64,000 nucleotides of DNA from Nilaparvata lugens (GCF_014356525.2 NC_052510.1:58504773-58568772), one strand, 5' to 3'; positions 31,970-42,883 are shown, numbered from the stretch's first letter. Notes: generated from the letters alone by a model not told the origin. Made by a program: numbers and translations.

Positions 31970-32436
31970 ACTGCCACCTGGTGGTGGAATTTGGGAAAAT
32001 GACTCACTTAATTGAAGTGGAATGAAAACATCCTCTATTTGGCGGAGTTGGGACTTTTGAATCCTCTCTACCTTTCAACCTTGAAATGCTGACCAATCAG
32101 GAGAAACTAGGCGGTCTTTATAATGTCTAGAGCAGTTATTTGTATTTGACCCAGTAGCTGTCACTATCTAGTGGCAGAATTTGGAACTAACTCTCGATTG
32201 ATTATTGTTGAGAAATCAGAAAAGTAATTTTCAATTGAAATGGAATGAAAGCATTCTTTATTTGGCGGACTCCTTAGTCCTCTCTATCACTCGACCTTGA
32301 AATGCTGGCCAATCAGGAGAAACTAAGCGGGCTTGATGTCTAGATCAGTTGTACTCCATACAGTAGCTGTCTCTATCTAGTGGCAGAAGTTGAAACTAGC
32401 TCTCGATTGATTATTGTTGACCAATCAGAAGAAAGT
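31970..32436 (+). repeat. ~215-bp tandem duplication, 2.2 copies
   Basis: GGAATGAAAACATCCTCTAT / GGAATGAAAGCATTCTTTAT and CTTGAAATGCTG(A/G)CCAATCAG recur about 220 bp apart. AGTAGCTGTC(A/T)CTATCTAGT recurs 212 bp apart. Each unit carries a CTATCTAGTGGCAGAA or CCACCTGGTGG motif, giving three regularly spaced similar sites. Confidence 0.85.
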
Positions 32437-32576
32437 AGTATGGTGAGTGCTTGGAGATGTAACTGAAGGCATGATTGGAATCTGAATCAGAATATAATTT
32501 AGATTGTTTTTCTCGTCTTAATTTTGTGCTGCTGTATTCGTGAATGTATTCTCCATGAATGCTCTCTCGATTATAA

Positions 32577-33142
32577 TTGACCGAGCGAAGTGAGTTCTAA
32601 GATTCAAGTCGACGCTTTGGCATTTCTTTAATGTTCAAATGTCTATATGTTTATATGTTGTGCATTTACGGCGAAACGCGGTGATAGATTTTCATGAAAT
32701 TTGACAGGTATGTTCCTTTTTGAATTGCGCGTCGACGTATATACACGGTTTTTTGGAAATTTTGCATTTTCAAGGATAATATGAAAGGAAAAAGGAGCCT
32801 TCTTTATACGCCAATATTAGTGTAAAAATCAAACTATAGAATTATTCATCATGAATCAGCTGTCTAGTGGACTATAATACTACCCGTTCAAAAACATCGA
32901 ACATCTTGAAAAAGTATCTTTCCATCAACGTTGTGGACAGTTGCAGCCAGACCTGATAACCGCGCTCACACTCACATTCCGGGACGACACGTCACGGTAC
33001 GATAGGACAGAAAGCTCTATGTTTATTTAGGATTTTTCTAGAGATTTTCAATTGATAAATTATTTATTAATTTTTGAGAAAACATAACAACAGGTCAATG
33101 TAACTTACTGAGCGCGAGGTCTAATGTTCACAGAACTACAAG
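32577..33142 (+). mobile_element. Helitron-like repeat, family A, copy 2 (plus)
   Basis: Starts TTGACCGAGCGAAGTGAG (mini-hairpin 32,579-32,597) and ends with GTTC-aca-GAAC, TA and CAAG (a mutated CTAG). Shorter than copies 1 and 3 because it lacks the nested MITE. Interior wording 'ggcatttct...tgtttatatgttg...catttacggcgaaacgcgg' is shared by all copies. No coding. Confidence 0.7.
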
Positions 33143-33180
33143 TTATATTATTCGAGAGAAACACAGTTTTATTCTTAACA

Positions 33181-33202
33181 ACTCCACATTGATGTGGAGT
33201 TG
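33181..33202. repeat. 10-bp-stem hairpin
   Basis: AACTCCACAT-tg-ATGTGGAGTT, a perfect short hairpin just outside the family A copy, followed by a TA run. Confidence 0.7.
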
Positions 33203-33318
33203 ACAAAAATATATATATATATTTTTCATTTATGGAGAAGTTCCACAATTTCAATTGTTTAACAAATTATATTATTATTTGTATTTTCGGGTTTTCTGAA
33301 CGTTAAAAATCACTCATG

Positions 33319-33900
33319 AGACGCCGAAATGAATGAAAATTCAAAGGCCAAACCTCAGAATAAACAACTCCATGGATGTTTCACTCTTGGCCAAACATAG
33401 AAAAAGGGAATCATAATATCTACATCAAAAAGTATGTTATCTTCTTGTGTAGTTGAGAAGTTGATATTGTGGTGATTATTCATATTGAATGAAAAGAAAT
33501 TGTCAAAAACCACAGATCAATTGATACTTAGAAAGACCGGTTCCGGTTATTACACCATTGTCAATCTCTGATAAACCTGATCTCTGTTTATCAGAGATTG
33601 ACAATGGTGTAATAACCTAAACCAGTCTTTCTAAGTATCAATAAATCTGTGGTTTTTTAACAATTTCTTAGTCTTTTTCATTCAATATCAACTACAATAT
33701 TTTGTATTCAATTATCATTATCATTAATCATTTTTATTCAATAATAATTACCACAATATCAACTTCTCAACTACACAAAAAGATAACATACTTTTTGATG
33801 TAGATATGATTACCTTTTACTATGTTTGGCCCAGAGTGAAACATCTATAGAGTTGTTATTCTGAGGTTGGGCCTTTGAATTTTTATTCATTTTGGCGTCT
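33319..33900. mobile_element. 582-bp near-perfect palindrome, hairpin element copy 3
   Basis: Outer ends AGACGCCGAAATGAATGAAA and (complement of right end) AGACGCCAAAATGAATAAAA. The arms pair for roughly 255 bp with about 90 percent identity by eye around a loop near 33,583. The right arm has an extra ~60 bp (about 33,680-33,745). The inner part matches copies 1 and 2; the outer ~130 bp per arm is present only here. Either a foldback transposon or a head-to-head inverted pair. Confidence 0.85.
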
Positions 33901-34440
33901 TTATTCTCACTAATCCATTTTTGTCACAGCTCCCACAAAGGTAACAAAAGTTCATTTTTTAGAAAAAAAGACACAGACATTCCGCCCTTTTTATGATGAG
34001 TACAGAATGAATGTACAAACTCAGTTATTCTCGAAAGAAATAAGTTACCCACCAACGCTATATGCAGCACTGTTCTTCCATTCTGGCCTCACAATGCAAC
34101 ATTGAATTCATGTGGGATTTACGTAACACAATGGTCATTCTCAATTCACTTATGGTGCCGTCTGAAAGATGAAGGGATATGAAGAGACAATTCCAAATGA
34201 ATTAATCCATATATACAATTGAAATTTGCATATTGAATTATCAAGATGGCCTGTACTCTAACGAATGGAAGATATATCAATTGAGAAATGAACTTGTACT
34301 AGGGATAGCTCCATTAATAAACATGAATGAGAGTAGATGAAGTCACTCCCACTTTGGATTTGTTGCGTGCTTTGAAGGTACCGAGAATTTTTGGTCAACA
34401 TAGGAACTATTTAGAATAGTTTAGAAATAGTACCATCTAG
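33901..34440. other. no recognisable feature
   Basis: AT-rich unique-looking sequence without supported frames. Confidence 0.45.
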
Positions 34441-34443
34441 CTG

Positions 34444-34530
34444 TTAACCCTGTTGTCAATGTCTGCAGTAGCAGAAGTCTTCGGGTTGATTTACAGCATT
34501 TATTTAGGATTTTTGTTAAATAATAATTAT
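34444..34530. mobile_element. half copy of the 27,392 MITE, inverted
   Basis: GTTAACCCTGTTGTCAATGT ... CTTCGGG then GATTTACAGCATTTATTTAG, the reverse complement of the left half of 27,392-27,543 followed by its terminal repeat. The other half is missing. Confidence 0.7.
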
Positions 34531-34678
34531 ATTTAGAATAAGATCACTATCAGAATACTCAACTTGAAAATACTTGTAGAGAGAACTACAGTACCTTAAT
34601 GTACAGTATTTTCTAGTCAACTAAAATATTGAGCAAATCAATCCAGAATTGGGACAGAGAATTCGAGCAGCTCAACAA

Positions 34679-35575
34679 ATTGGGCCATATCAATAGAGTA
34701 GAGTATTTGCTTATACATCTGAAATATGGAGCATTTGCTTAATTTTCTATGAATAAACGTGAGCAGAACCTTTTGCCCATGCTCATCAAAAAAATAGTTT
34801 GAGCATTTGCTCAAAAGTGAAAGCTTATACTCAAAATTGTATGAATAAACTAGAGCATTTGCTCAACTTTTGAAGTAAATGCTTCAAAAAAGGTGAGTCT
34901 AGTCTAGAGCAGCTTATTTCCTTTTGCTCATAGTAAAATGGCTCAATTATTTTGTATGAGGAAGAGGAAACTATATCAGATACGATTACAACCAATATTT
35001 GAGAACTATAAAACTCTTTTAAGATTCAACAAATATATATATCACCATTACTCCTACAAAAGAATAAATACAAAAGAGCTACCTGATAAAAGATAGCCAT
35101 CACAAAATAGGGAATAGGCGTTTAAGAAGATTAGAGTGTAGACGATTATAAGAAGCTATTGATATTATAAGAATATGCTGAAGATTATTTTAGAGATGAC
35201 ATTTTTTCACGGTATTATTTCGAAATTCTAAACTCAACTAACCAAAAACTCTATTTATAAATAGAAAACAGAGTAGACGATGCAAACACAAGCGGTGCCC
35301 CCTACTTGCATATTAAGCGCTTCCGTGAGCTATAAAAACAAAGTAAGGTTACAAAAGCGAATTATCTTATGAAAAATCTCTAAAATACGTGAGCATTTGC
35401 TCCAGAGTTCAGGAGCATAAGGTTCTTACCTTAATGAGGTAGAGCTTATTCATATAAAAATAAGCAAATGCTTTTGCTTCTACATTTTGCTCATGAGCGA
35501 AAACTTATGCTCCATGAGCAAATCTTGCTCATGAGCATTTGCTCTGGTTTTATTCATATGGGCCAATGGCCCATT
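34679..35575. mobile_element. ~890-bp TIR element rich in GAGCATTTGCTC
   Basis: Outer TTGGGCCATAT and (right) CATATGGGCCAA ends. Both subterminal regions carry repeated TATGAATAAA(C) and GAGCA(T/A)(T/A)TGCTC palindromes (about a dozen full or partial), while the central ~400 bp does not. Dense subterminal repeats at both ends are usual for transposase-binding regions of hAT- or Mutator-type elements. No transposase. Confidence 0.65.
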
Positions 35576-35980
35576 GATTCTTTCAACTGTCAGTTGTCAT
35601 AAGAATTGAACCTGGGATGCCGTGTTGATAACAAGGATTACGGTAGTATTTTACAAAACTAATGTTGAGGGAACCGCTTGATCCATTGATATTTTGAAAT
35701 GTGATTATTTGTTTATAGAATAAAGGCTGTTTAGAATATGAGGCCAATAATCCATTCCACATTCACTCTTCGAATAGATAAGTATGCAGACTTAAATTGA
35801 TATTTGTCTTCGAATAGGAATCAAAGACTTTAAATAGAAATAGGTATTCTCAAAATTTCAACATTTTCATATTATTTTAGATGATAATTTGTAACAATTT
35901 GACAATAATGGCAAATTTGAAATTATAACTCTCTTTTACTAAGTAACGTTCTGGGAAATGAATTTTTCTCTTTTTAAATA
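35576..35980. other. no recognisable feature
   Basis: AT-rich; nothing supported. Confidence 0.45.
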
Positions 35981-35981
35981 C

Positions 35982-36680
35982 TAATATCGGGGCACCGAGC
36001 TTCGCTCGTTATTTATTTATTGACATTTGATAAACCAAACACAATTCTTTAAAATGATTGGGGAAGTACTATTAGGCTCAGCCCAAAACTGTTTCTTTCC
36101 CGAATTCTGATTTATACTCTATAAATAGTCCAGAAAGTAGGTTGTGCTCCATACACTTTAATTCAGGTTCATTTTTCTGTTCAAACATTTGAAAACAGAA
36201 AATTTATAATTGAGATTATATAGAAACCGAATTGAATAACAAAATAACACTCACTAATCACTTAAAATTGTCAAATAATGATAAACTTTGAAAATTGTGA
36301 TATACTCTAGTTTAGGAGGATTATTATGTCATGTCAACAAATCAGATTATGTTGATCGAGTCGATTGAATTGTCTAGCTAGATAAAATTTCTCGCTGATT
36401 GATTATGATTACACAGCTGGAAACAATTCTGTCTCTCTCCCACACAGGCACACGCATCTTCTGTTATCGAGAGACGACGAAATTATCATCTGTTTTCCAA
36501 GGATGAATAATTATCATCCTTTTAATGTCGTTCAGCGAGTTTTCCCAAGAATGAGACCTAGTGCAATCGAATTTTTATATCATAAACCTACTATGTTCCA
36601 AATTTCGTGAAAATCGTTGGAGCGGTTTTCGAGATCCGTTGAACATGAATAACCAGATATAAAAATAACCTGTTAATGAA
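35982..36680 (-). mobile_element. Helitron-like repeat, family B, copy 2 (minus)
   Basis: Begins AATATCGGGGCACCGAGCTT with perfect mini-hairpin CGAGC-TTC-GCTCG (35,996-36,008), then a LINE/SINE-like stretch 'ggctcagcccaaaactg', then the block shared with 23,880-24,060 in reverse. Right edge near GAACATGAATAACCAGATAT. No coding. Confidence 0.6.
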
Positions 36681-36758
36681 ACAATATAAAATCTTATAGC
36701 ACCCTTTATTTAAAGAAAAACTTCAAAATAAAAGGTGCTATAAGATTTTATATTGTTT
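36679..36758. repeat. 80-nt hairpin, 34-bp arms with one mismatch
   Basis: Left arm AAACAATATAAAATCTTATA... and right arm ...TATAAGATTTTATATTGTTT pair almost perfectly over 34 bp with a ~12-nt loop. Size and near-perfect pairing resemble a small-RNA precursor, but a tiny foldback element or recent inverted duplication is at least as likely. Confidence 0.75.
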
Positions 36759-37003
36759 TATTTATTTAAAAAGTAGCCCCTGTGAATGAAGTGTTTTTTA
36801 AAAATAACCAGATATAAATATACATAAATTGCTCGCTCAATATAATAGGATTTCAGTTTCAGTCAAATGACCATTGTAATGTTGTACATTAAAACTTCTC
36901 AACTATGATATTATTTTATTGGCTCGAATCACTTTATCTATGTAATGTGAATATGACTTAATGTGGAGAGCTACATATACGATGTATGTCTCATCTTCCT
37001 ACA

Positions 37004-37916
37004 CTAGTAGTTCTGTGAACAGTAGACCTCATGCAGTATTCTCTTCCACAAGTACCAGATGTCTTAAATGTTAACAAACTCAGTTCACGTTTGAATTTGT
37101 ATTTCATGTTATGATATAATTCATCCAGTTCCGTGATGATCATTGCTGATCTTTCTATCTGATGAAAATTAATTTTTGAGAATCGGAAATATTATAATTT
37201 CTCCAGCATTATTTAGTTCATTTGTTTATTTTCATTCACCTATTAAATTAGTTTTTTCGAATGTGAGAATATTGATACTGATGGGCACGCATAATAATAC
37301 CATGACTGCAAAACAAAATATTGTAACCAAAGACTTTAAAACTGCGATCAGACCAAATTTATTGAAAATTGTTAATAGCTCAATCCTTTTAGATTATATT
37401 AGATTGAACATAACTTATCATACACATGATGTGTTTGTCAACTTCCGTTCAATCTAATAGTATCTATAAGGATTGAGTTAAAACTATTTTGTTAATAACT
37501 TTGGTGTTAACCCAGCATAGAGATGCATACCTCTTTAATGTCTTTGATTGAAACTATAGACCTTTTACAAATACAGTAATAGACTGGCTTCTCCACACAT
37601 CTGTGTAATCACTTGTCAGCTGATTTATGATGAATAATTCTATAGTCTGATTCATAATATTAGCTGATACTCTAATATTGGCGTATGAAGGAGGCTCCTT
37701 TATCCTTTTATATTATCCTTGAAATGCAAAATTTCCAAAAACCTTGTGTATACGTCGACGCGCAATTCAAAAAGGAACATACCTGTCAAATTTCATAAAA
37801 ATCTATTACCGCGTTTTGCCGTAAATGCGCAACATATAAATTTATATAAACATTTAAACATTAAGAGAAATGCCAAACCGTCGACTTGAATCTTAGACCT
37901 CACTTCGTTCGGTCAA
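37004..37916 (-). mobile_element. Helitron-like repeat, family A, copy 3 (minus)
   Basis: CTAG at 37,004-37,007 preceded by the GTTC/GAAC hairpin in the minus reading. The other end has mini-hairpin GACC-GA-AC-GAA-GT-GA-GGTC (37,896-37,914). Nested MITE at 37,341-37,516 in the same place as in copy 1, so that insertion predates the split of these copies. The 93-codon frame at 37,176 is repeat. Confidence 0.7.
37341..37516. mobile_element. nested TTAA-type MITE, second copy
   Basis: ACTGCGATCAGACCAAATTT at the left and CTTTGGTGTTAACCCAGC at the right; internal AGATTGAAC...GTTCAATCT arms. Parallel to 15,621-15,804. Confidence 0.65.
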
Positions 37917-38215
37917 TCAACACCAACGACACCAACGTACATTCAACGGGTGGTGATACTGAAAACTCAACTATCCTTGTTAGGTACATTCAATATGGTA
38001 TTCTCATCTAGTTACTTCTCTCTCTGTAGCGATGATAGCTCAGCTCTCTGTCCAGATGCGAGAAAGATGCTATTGTAATAAGTTTAAGAGGGAGATTCAA
38101 ATGAAGAGATATTTTTCTCAACTGAATTCTCATTTCGCAGAGAATTAGTCGTTGTTAGGGAACGTTACTGAGGGAGACCCTCCTAAGGGTATCTCCATCC
38201 TTCTTTTGAATTCAC
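37917..38215. other. no recognisable feature
   Basis: Unique-looking, no supported frame. Confidence 0.4.
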
Positions 38216-38218
38216 TTT

Positions 38219-38790
38219 TCAAAAAAATGTAAGTGGAATCAGGAAGAAAAGATGATTACGTGATAATAATATAGATGCGACAAACGCGGTTGGTTTTGGG
38301 CGGCGCAGAGTTATATTAAGTAGATGAAAAACGATAAGACACGTAGGTCTGGTGGAAGACCAGGGTGCCAAATGTTCTAGAACCCTCTCCTGGTCTTGAG
38401 GAGAGGAAGATACTGCAGTTACGGTCCCTTGCATTGTCTGTGTAGTGAGGTTCATCCCAGTCAGCAAAGGTTGAAGGGGGGAACTTTGGTGGTATGTATC
38501 AAGGGATCTGACAGAATGTGTTGACTTTGAGCCAGCGTCTGCTATCATGGTTCAGGGAATGGAATGGTTGCCTTTGCGGTGTCGGCAGACTGTCGTTTCC
38601 CCCAGGCTAGTTGTAGGGGGGCTCCTGGAGTTCCAACTAGATGGGGGAGGTTCCAACTGGAGAAGGGAAGATCCAGCTGGAGGAGGAAAGGACTGACTGT
38701 TAGCCTGTGAGGGTCTCCTGTAGTTGTTAGAATGAGGGCGATACGGTTGTAGTTATGCAAAAACTGTTCCCTCAGTTCCTTTCCAGACAT
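38219..38790 (-). other. two overlapping unassigned minus-strand frames
   Basis: An 81-codon frame (38,790 to 38,545) is followed, overlapping by 4 bp in another frame, by a 109-codon frame (38,548 to 38,219). Base composition is more balanced than in flanking DNA and the frames are not simple repeats, so this may be one older coding sequence with a frameshift, or a LINE 5' region. I recognise no domain, and a short GTTCCAACT(A/G)GA repeat runs antisense inside it. Function unknown. Confidence 0.25.
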
Positions 38791-38869
38791 CCATCCATTC
38801 CCTGGCCCTTGGCTTCCCCTCAGGATGTCCTTCCTTCGATCTCCTCACCACCTAGGTCCTTTTCCTGAG

Positions 38870-39230
38870 GGTATACAGGTTACTTCTATCACTTTTCCTC
38901 TTTCTTTGTCTATTTTTTTCTACTATCATGTTTTTCTTTTCTGTCAGTTCATCTTTTCTTGTATGTGTGCTCTTCTTTTTCCACGGTCTTCATTCCTCAT
39001 ATTTCCTCTATTTTTCCAATGTTTTTTTTCTCCTCCTTCTCATCATTCTCTTTACTCACTTTCTGCATTCCACCCATTCCATCTTTTTTTCCAATTTCCA
39101 CTCTCTTACCCAATCATCTCCATATTATTCTCTCCACCCCAGTTCTTCTTGTTCTTTTGTTTCTCATATTTTCTACATCCTATTCCTTCCTCTCCACAAA
39201 TCCAGAACATCTTTATACTTTCATGAAATA
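38870..39230 (+). repeat. pyrimidine-rich tract
   Basis: About 360 bp, mostly C and T with irregular breaks. The three overlapping 90-149 codon frames encode Phe/Ser/Leu-rich strings and are compositional artefacts. Confidence 0.75.
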
Positions 39231-39404
39231 ATACGTTTCATAATAATCCACAGCAAATATGGGAGAGATACGACATTCTTATTTGTTCGCCCAATCTCAT
39301 TTGACATGAAACAATCTCTTGACAATCGCATTTGGAAAACTGAGTTCAATACATGGCATCTTATGCCTTCTTCTTAATTCATGACAAACATTTAACCCGG
39401 GAAA

Positions 39405-39835
39405 TTCTCCTCCACTTTTCTCTCCCCCTTCCCCAACTTCTCCTTCTCCTCTCCATCCACTGTTCTTCTTCTCACACATCCTTCTCCAGTTCTCTCTCTT
39501 TTCCTTTCCTCACCTTCTCCATCTCATCTCCCTCCACTGCTCTTCTCACTCATCCTTCTCCACCTCTCTCTTTCTCTCATTTCCCTTTCTTCACCTTCTT
39601 CTTCTCCTCCTCCTCCTTCTCCTCTTCCTGCACTGTTCTTCTCACTCATCCTTCTCCACTTCTCTCTTCCTCTCTCGTTCCCTTTCTTCACCTTCTCCTA
39701 CACCTCATTCTCCACTGTTCTTCTCACTCATCCTTCATCACTTCTGTCTCTCTCTTCCCCTTCTCACACCTCCTCCTTCTCCTCTCCCTCCAATGATATT
39801 CTTCTCACTCATCTTTTCTCTCTCTGTTTCCTCTA
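39405..39835 (+). repeat. CT-rich minisatellite, ~77-96-bp units
   Basis: CACTG(T/C)TCTTCTCACTCATC recurs at about 39,458, 39,535, 39,631, 39,713 and (shortened) 39,790, separated by CT-rich filler. The 147-codon open frame is an artefact. Confidence 0.85.
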
Positions 39836-40232
39836 CTTACTTCTCAACATTTCACCGGTGAGAAGACATTAACGGCGTTTCCTGCCACTCCCCATATCTT
39901 CTTCTCCTGCCTCATCTTCACCCTATATAAACCCTCCCCCCACCTTTTGGGCGTCGGCTAAAATGACGGAAACCGATATGATTTACAAATGAACTGTTAA
40001 TCATCTGCGTTGATGGCTCACTCCTGTATTATTTGCCACAGTCTTTTACAATAACTTGTAAACGGAGTCTAGTGACAGAAGTATGGCTTCTCCTTGTTAT
40101 TGAATTATTGATTACTAGCAGGTAACCCGTGCTTCGCAAGGGTCCATTTTTAAACTTGACAAACTGAGAACTTATTTAAATGAAATCTTGAAGGATTCAA
40201 AATAGGCCTATAACCATCCTCGGTTAATTAAA

Positions 40233-41419
40233 GCTGGGGTTACACTAAAGTTAATAACAAAATGTTAATAACTTAATCCTTATATGGATTCTATTAGATT
40301 GAACTTGACAAAAACATCATGTGTATGATAAGTTTTGTTCAACCTGGTATATGTTAATGACATCGAGAGTCACGTCAATTTCAAACTCTCTCTTTTTGTG
40401 GACGACACTACAGCTTTAATCACCAGTAGGAACAGTGAATGTTTGATAAGAGAGGCTGAGAGGTGTCTTGCTGAATTAGATTCGTGGTTTGTTCAGAATA
40501 GTCTTAGTTTGAACTGCAAAAAAACTAAGGTAATTCCCTTCAGCAGAGACTATAAAAGTTTTGGAATAAACTTGAATACGCAAAGTAGAGTTGAAACTTC
40601 TGATTCCACGACATTCTTGGGTCTGATGATGGAGAGTGATTCGAAGTGGAAGCTTCATATTTCTCATGTCACTGGTAAATTGAATAGAGCCTTGTTTGCA
40701 TTAAGAGTAATGGCTAGAGTAGGGAGTGAAAAAACTGTTCTTTTTGTATATCATGCTTATTTTCTGTCAGTTATGAGATATGGAGTTATTTTTTGGGGAA
40801 AAAGTATAGAGAATAATGGAATATTCATACTGCAGAAGAAAGCCATTAGGATAATTTATAAGATTAACACAATGCGCTCTTGCAGACCTTATTTTAAAGA
40901 AAAGAGATTGCTGACGGCTCCTGCTATTTATATATTAGATTTAGCAATCTTCGTTTTTAAAAATAGACGAATGTATGAGGAGAACCAGGTGAGTCATCCC
41001 CATAATACTCGATTTAGAGGTTTTGTTTACCCACATCACAGACTAAGCCTGCTGGAGAGTGGCCCGTTTTATATGGGAATGAAAATATTTAATTCAATCC
41101 CATCTCACATAAGAGAAATTGATGGCTTGAAGGAGTTCAAAAAACACTCAGGGAATTCCTTATTGTATTGTGTCCGTATAGGTTAGCAGACTTCCTTGTT
41201 GAATAGTGTTTGATTGATGTATGTTATGTGGGATCTGTAGTGTTGAAATAGGAGGGATGGTAGATATTAGATTAAACTTTGACGTGTCATATACTGCGGG
41301 ATCGTTGCTCCCTTAATGCAGTTCAGTAATTGTGACGAACAAGTAAACTAAACTAAACTAAACAATCTAATAGAATCTATAAGAATTAAGTTAATAACTT
41401 TGAGGTAAGCGCACCTTGA
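40233..41419. mobile_element. TTAA-type MITE split by a LINE insertion
   Basis: Left part 40,233-40,341 (GCTGGGGTTACACTAAAG, AACAAAATGTTAATAACTTA, ATTAGATTGAAC) and right part 41,364-41,419 (AATCTAATAGAATCTATAAG, GTTAATAACTTTG) rejoin into the family at 15,621 once the LINE is removed. Preceded by TTAAA. Confidence 0.7.
40342..41186 (+). pseudogene. non-LTR retrotransposon reverse transcriptase, C-terminal half
   Basis: About 280 codons open to a TAG at 41,184-41,186, encoding the C-terminal part of a LINE ORF2 reverse transcriptase that would copy element RNA at a nicked target. Visible: the YVNDI palm strand, catalytic FVDD (the F[A/V]DD box, residues ~21-24), NCKKTKV at ~60-66, FLGL at ~94-97, then thumb/C-terminal motifs YGVIFWG and LQKKAIR. 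The endonuclease and fingers/palm 5' to YVNDI are absent, so it is 5'-truncated and dead, although the remaining frame is undamaged, hence fairly young. The apparent TTG start lies in flanking MITE sequence. The 3' UTR ends in (AAACT)n at 41,345-41,363. Clade is Jockey/CR1-like by motif wording; exact clade not determined. Confidence 0.88.
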
Positions 41420-41482
41420 GCATCCATATGCAAAATTTCAAGTTAATCAGTCCAGTAGTTCAGACATGGTGATGCGACAATA

Positions 41483-42577
41483 GTTATTTGTGCAACTAGT
41501 GCGCAAAGTAACAGTTTGCTGCACCGAAAGAAACGTTTACGCCCGAGCCGTAGGCGAGGGCGGAATGGCTTCTTGAGTGCAGCAGAGGAACTTTGTGCAC
41601 GTATTTCACATTTAATTCTTCCTACAGTTACCATTGAATATGAGAAGTGGTTGATTGAATGATTATGGGTAAAACGATGGCTGAAATCCATCAAATGTTT
41701 GTGTGTGTGTGTGATGCTATTATTAATAGCAACTTTAATTCATTTAAAAATTAATAATCCAATTGAAGTTGAAAATTCTCAGCCAAAGTTCTCATTTTTA
41801 TTCATTCAAGAATCAGAAAAAATACAGATGGAACAAAAACTTCACATTCAAAATACACGCCAACAGCTTGTTGGCTGAACCGAGATGCAAGATGGCTGAA
41901 CACAACAAGATGGCTGAACTGACAAGCGCGCGACCTAGCGGGAAGAATCGTACCTAAGTTTGTTTCATCCAGCTAAAAATTACTGAAACACGATTCAGAA
42001 ATTTAGACTTTTGCTCAAATTAACGAGAAAAATGCTCAAAGTAAACTGAAAAATATTTATAAAAATAACATAGACAACAGAGAATATTTATTGTAGTATT
42101 GTTATGTTTTCTATTATTTTTATTTATATGAATATCGAACGGTAATAATTTAAGCTCAAAATTCGAATTTTATTATGTATATCTGCTACTTTTCTCATTT
42201 CTTGGAGTTGAAATAGTAATTATCAATAGAAAAGAATTATTTATCATTTAATGATGAGAATTCGTAAATGATGATTATTTAATTATGATTTAGATGAACA
42301 TTATTCTTGTTTTGGATTTGTAGATTGGGATTTTATCATGAATGTAGGGTAGCCATTGAAATGATTCTTATCTAAATCCAACCACAGTCATTTTTACCAA
42401 CTTAATTTTTGTTTTCGTGCACTAATCCTCCATATAACCCACCAGCTATTTTTTGTTGCCATGTTGCAAATCTGGAGTGCAGAAAAATTTTTTCCCGCAA
42501 TAGAGCGGAAAAGTGAATCTTTGCGTTCTGTAATCAGTGCAGGAATCGTCACTTTTCAAGGTAACTGTAGGAAAAAA
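41483..42577. mobile_element. repeat with GC hairpin, copy 2
   Basis: Left block (41,483-41,650) with GTGCGCAAAGT/ACTTTG arms around mini-hairpin 41,540-41,562, then TTCTTCCTACAGTTACC. Right block (about 42,430-42,577) with TTGCCATGTTGCAAATCTGG, 'cccgcaatagagcgg' and terminal GGTAACTGTAGGAAAAA. Both match 27,708-28,236, but the interior is about 560 bp longer here. It includes ATGGCTGAAC repeats (41,872-41,920) and a GT run (41,700-41,713). Confidence 0.65.
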
Positions 42578-42883
42578 TAATTTTACCATCCCGTACGTGT
42601 ATAAGCCAGTTTTTCCTCTTTTATAATATAGATAACAGCGAACAAAAATGATACCATGCAATAGAATATATGCGAATTGTGTTACTTGATAGGAACTGAG
42701 ATGAGGATGAGACACTTGCATTACAGCTAACAATTCAGAAGAATCGACATTACAAACAATAATAATTATTATCTTCTCTAAAAATTGGTCACATTGGCGT
42801 ATATCTCCACTTTTGCTGACTTGTAGCATTAACTCGTGATTGAATCAAGTTACTCTACTTCCCATAGTGATTACTATATTATG

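Larger units (their letters stand above)
40115..41480 (-). mobile_element. Helitron-like repeat (CTAG/hairpin end) carrying a MITE and a LINE
   Basis: The left edge read on the minus strand is hairpin ACCCTTGC-gaa-GCACGGGT (40,125-40,143), TACCTG, CTAG (40,115-40,118), then T: a Helitron-like 3' end, same family as 8,945-9,193. Inside lies a MITE (40,233-41,419), itself split by a LINE (40,342-41,363). The distal part 'tgcaaaatttcaagttaatcagtccagtagttcag' near 41,430 is wording shared by such repeats. Confidence 0.55.

Noticed and set aside
38825..39796. Frames up to 149 codons in pyrimidine-rich DNA
   Set aside because: Compositional artefact of CT-rich minisatellite; no domain and overlapping frames.
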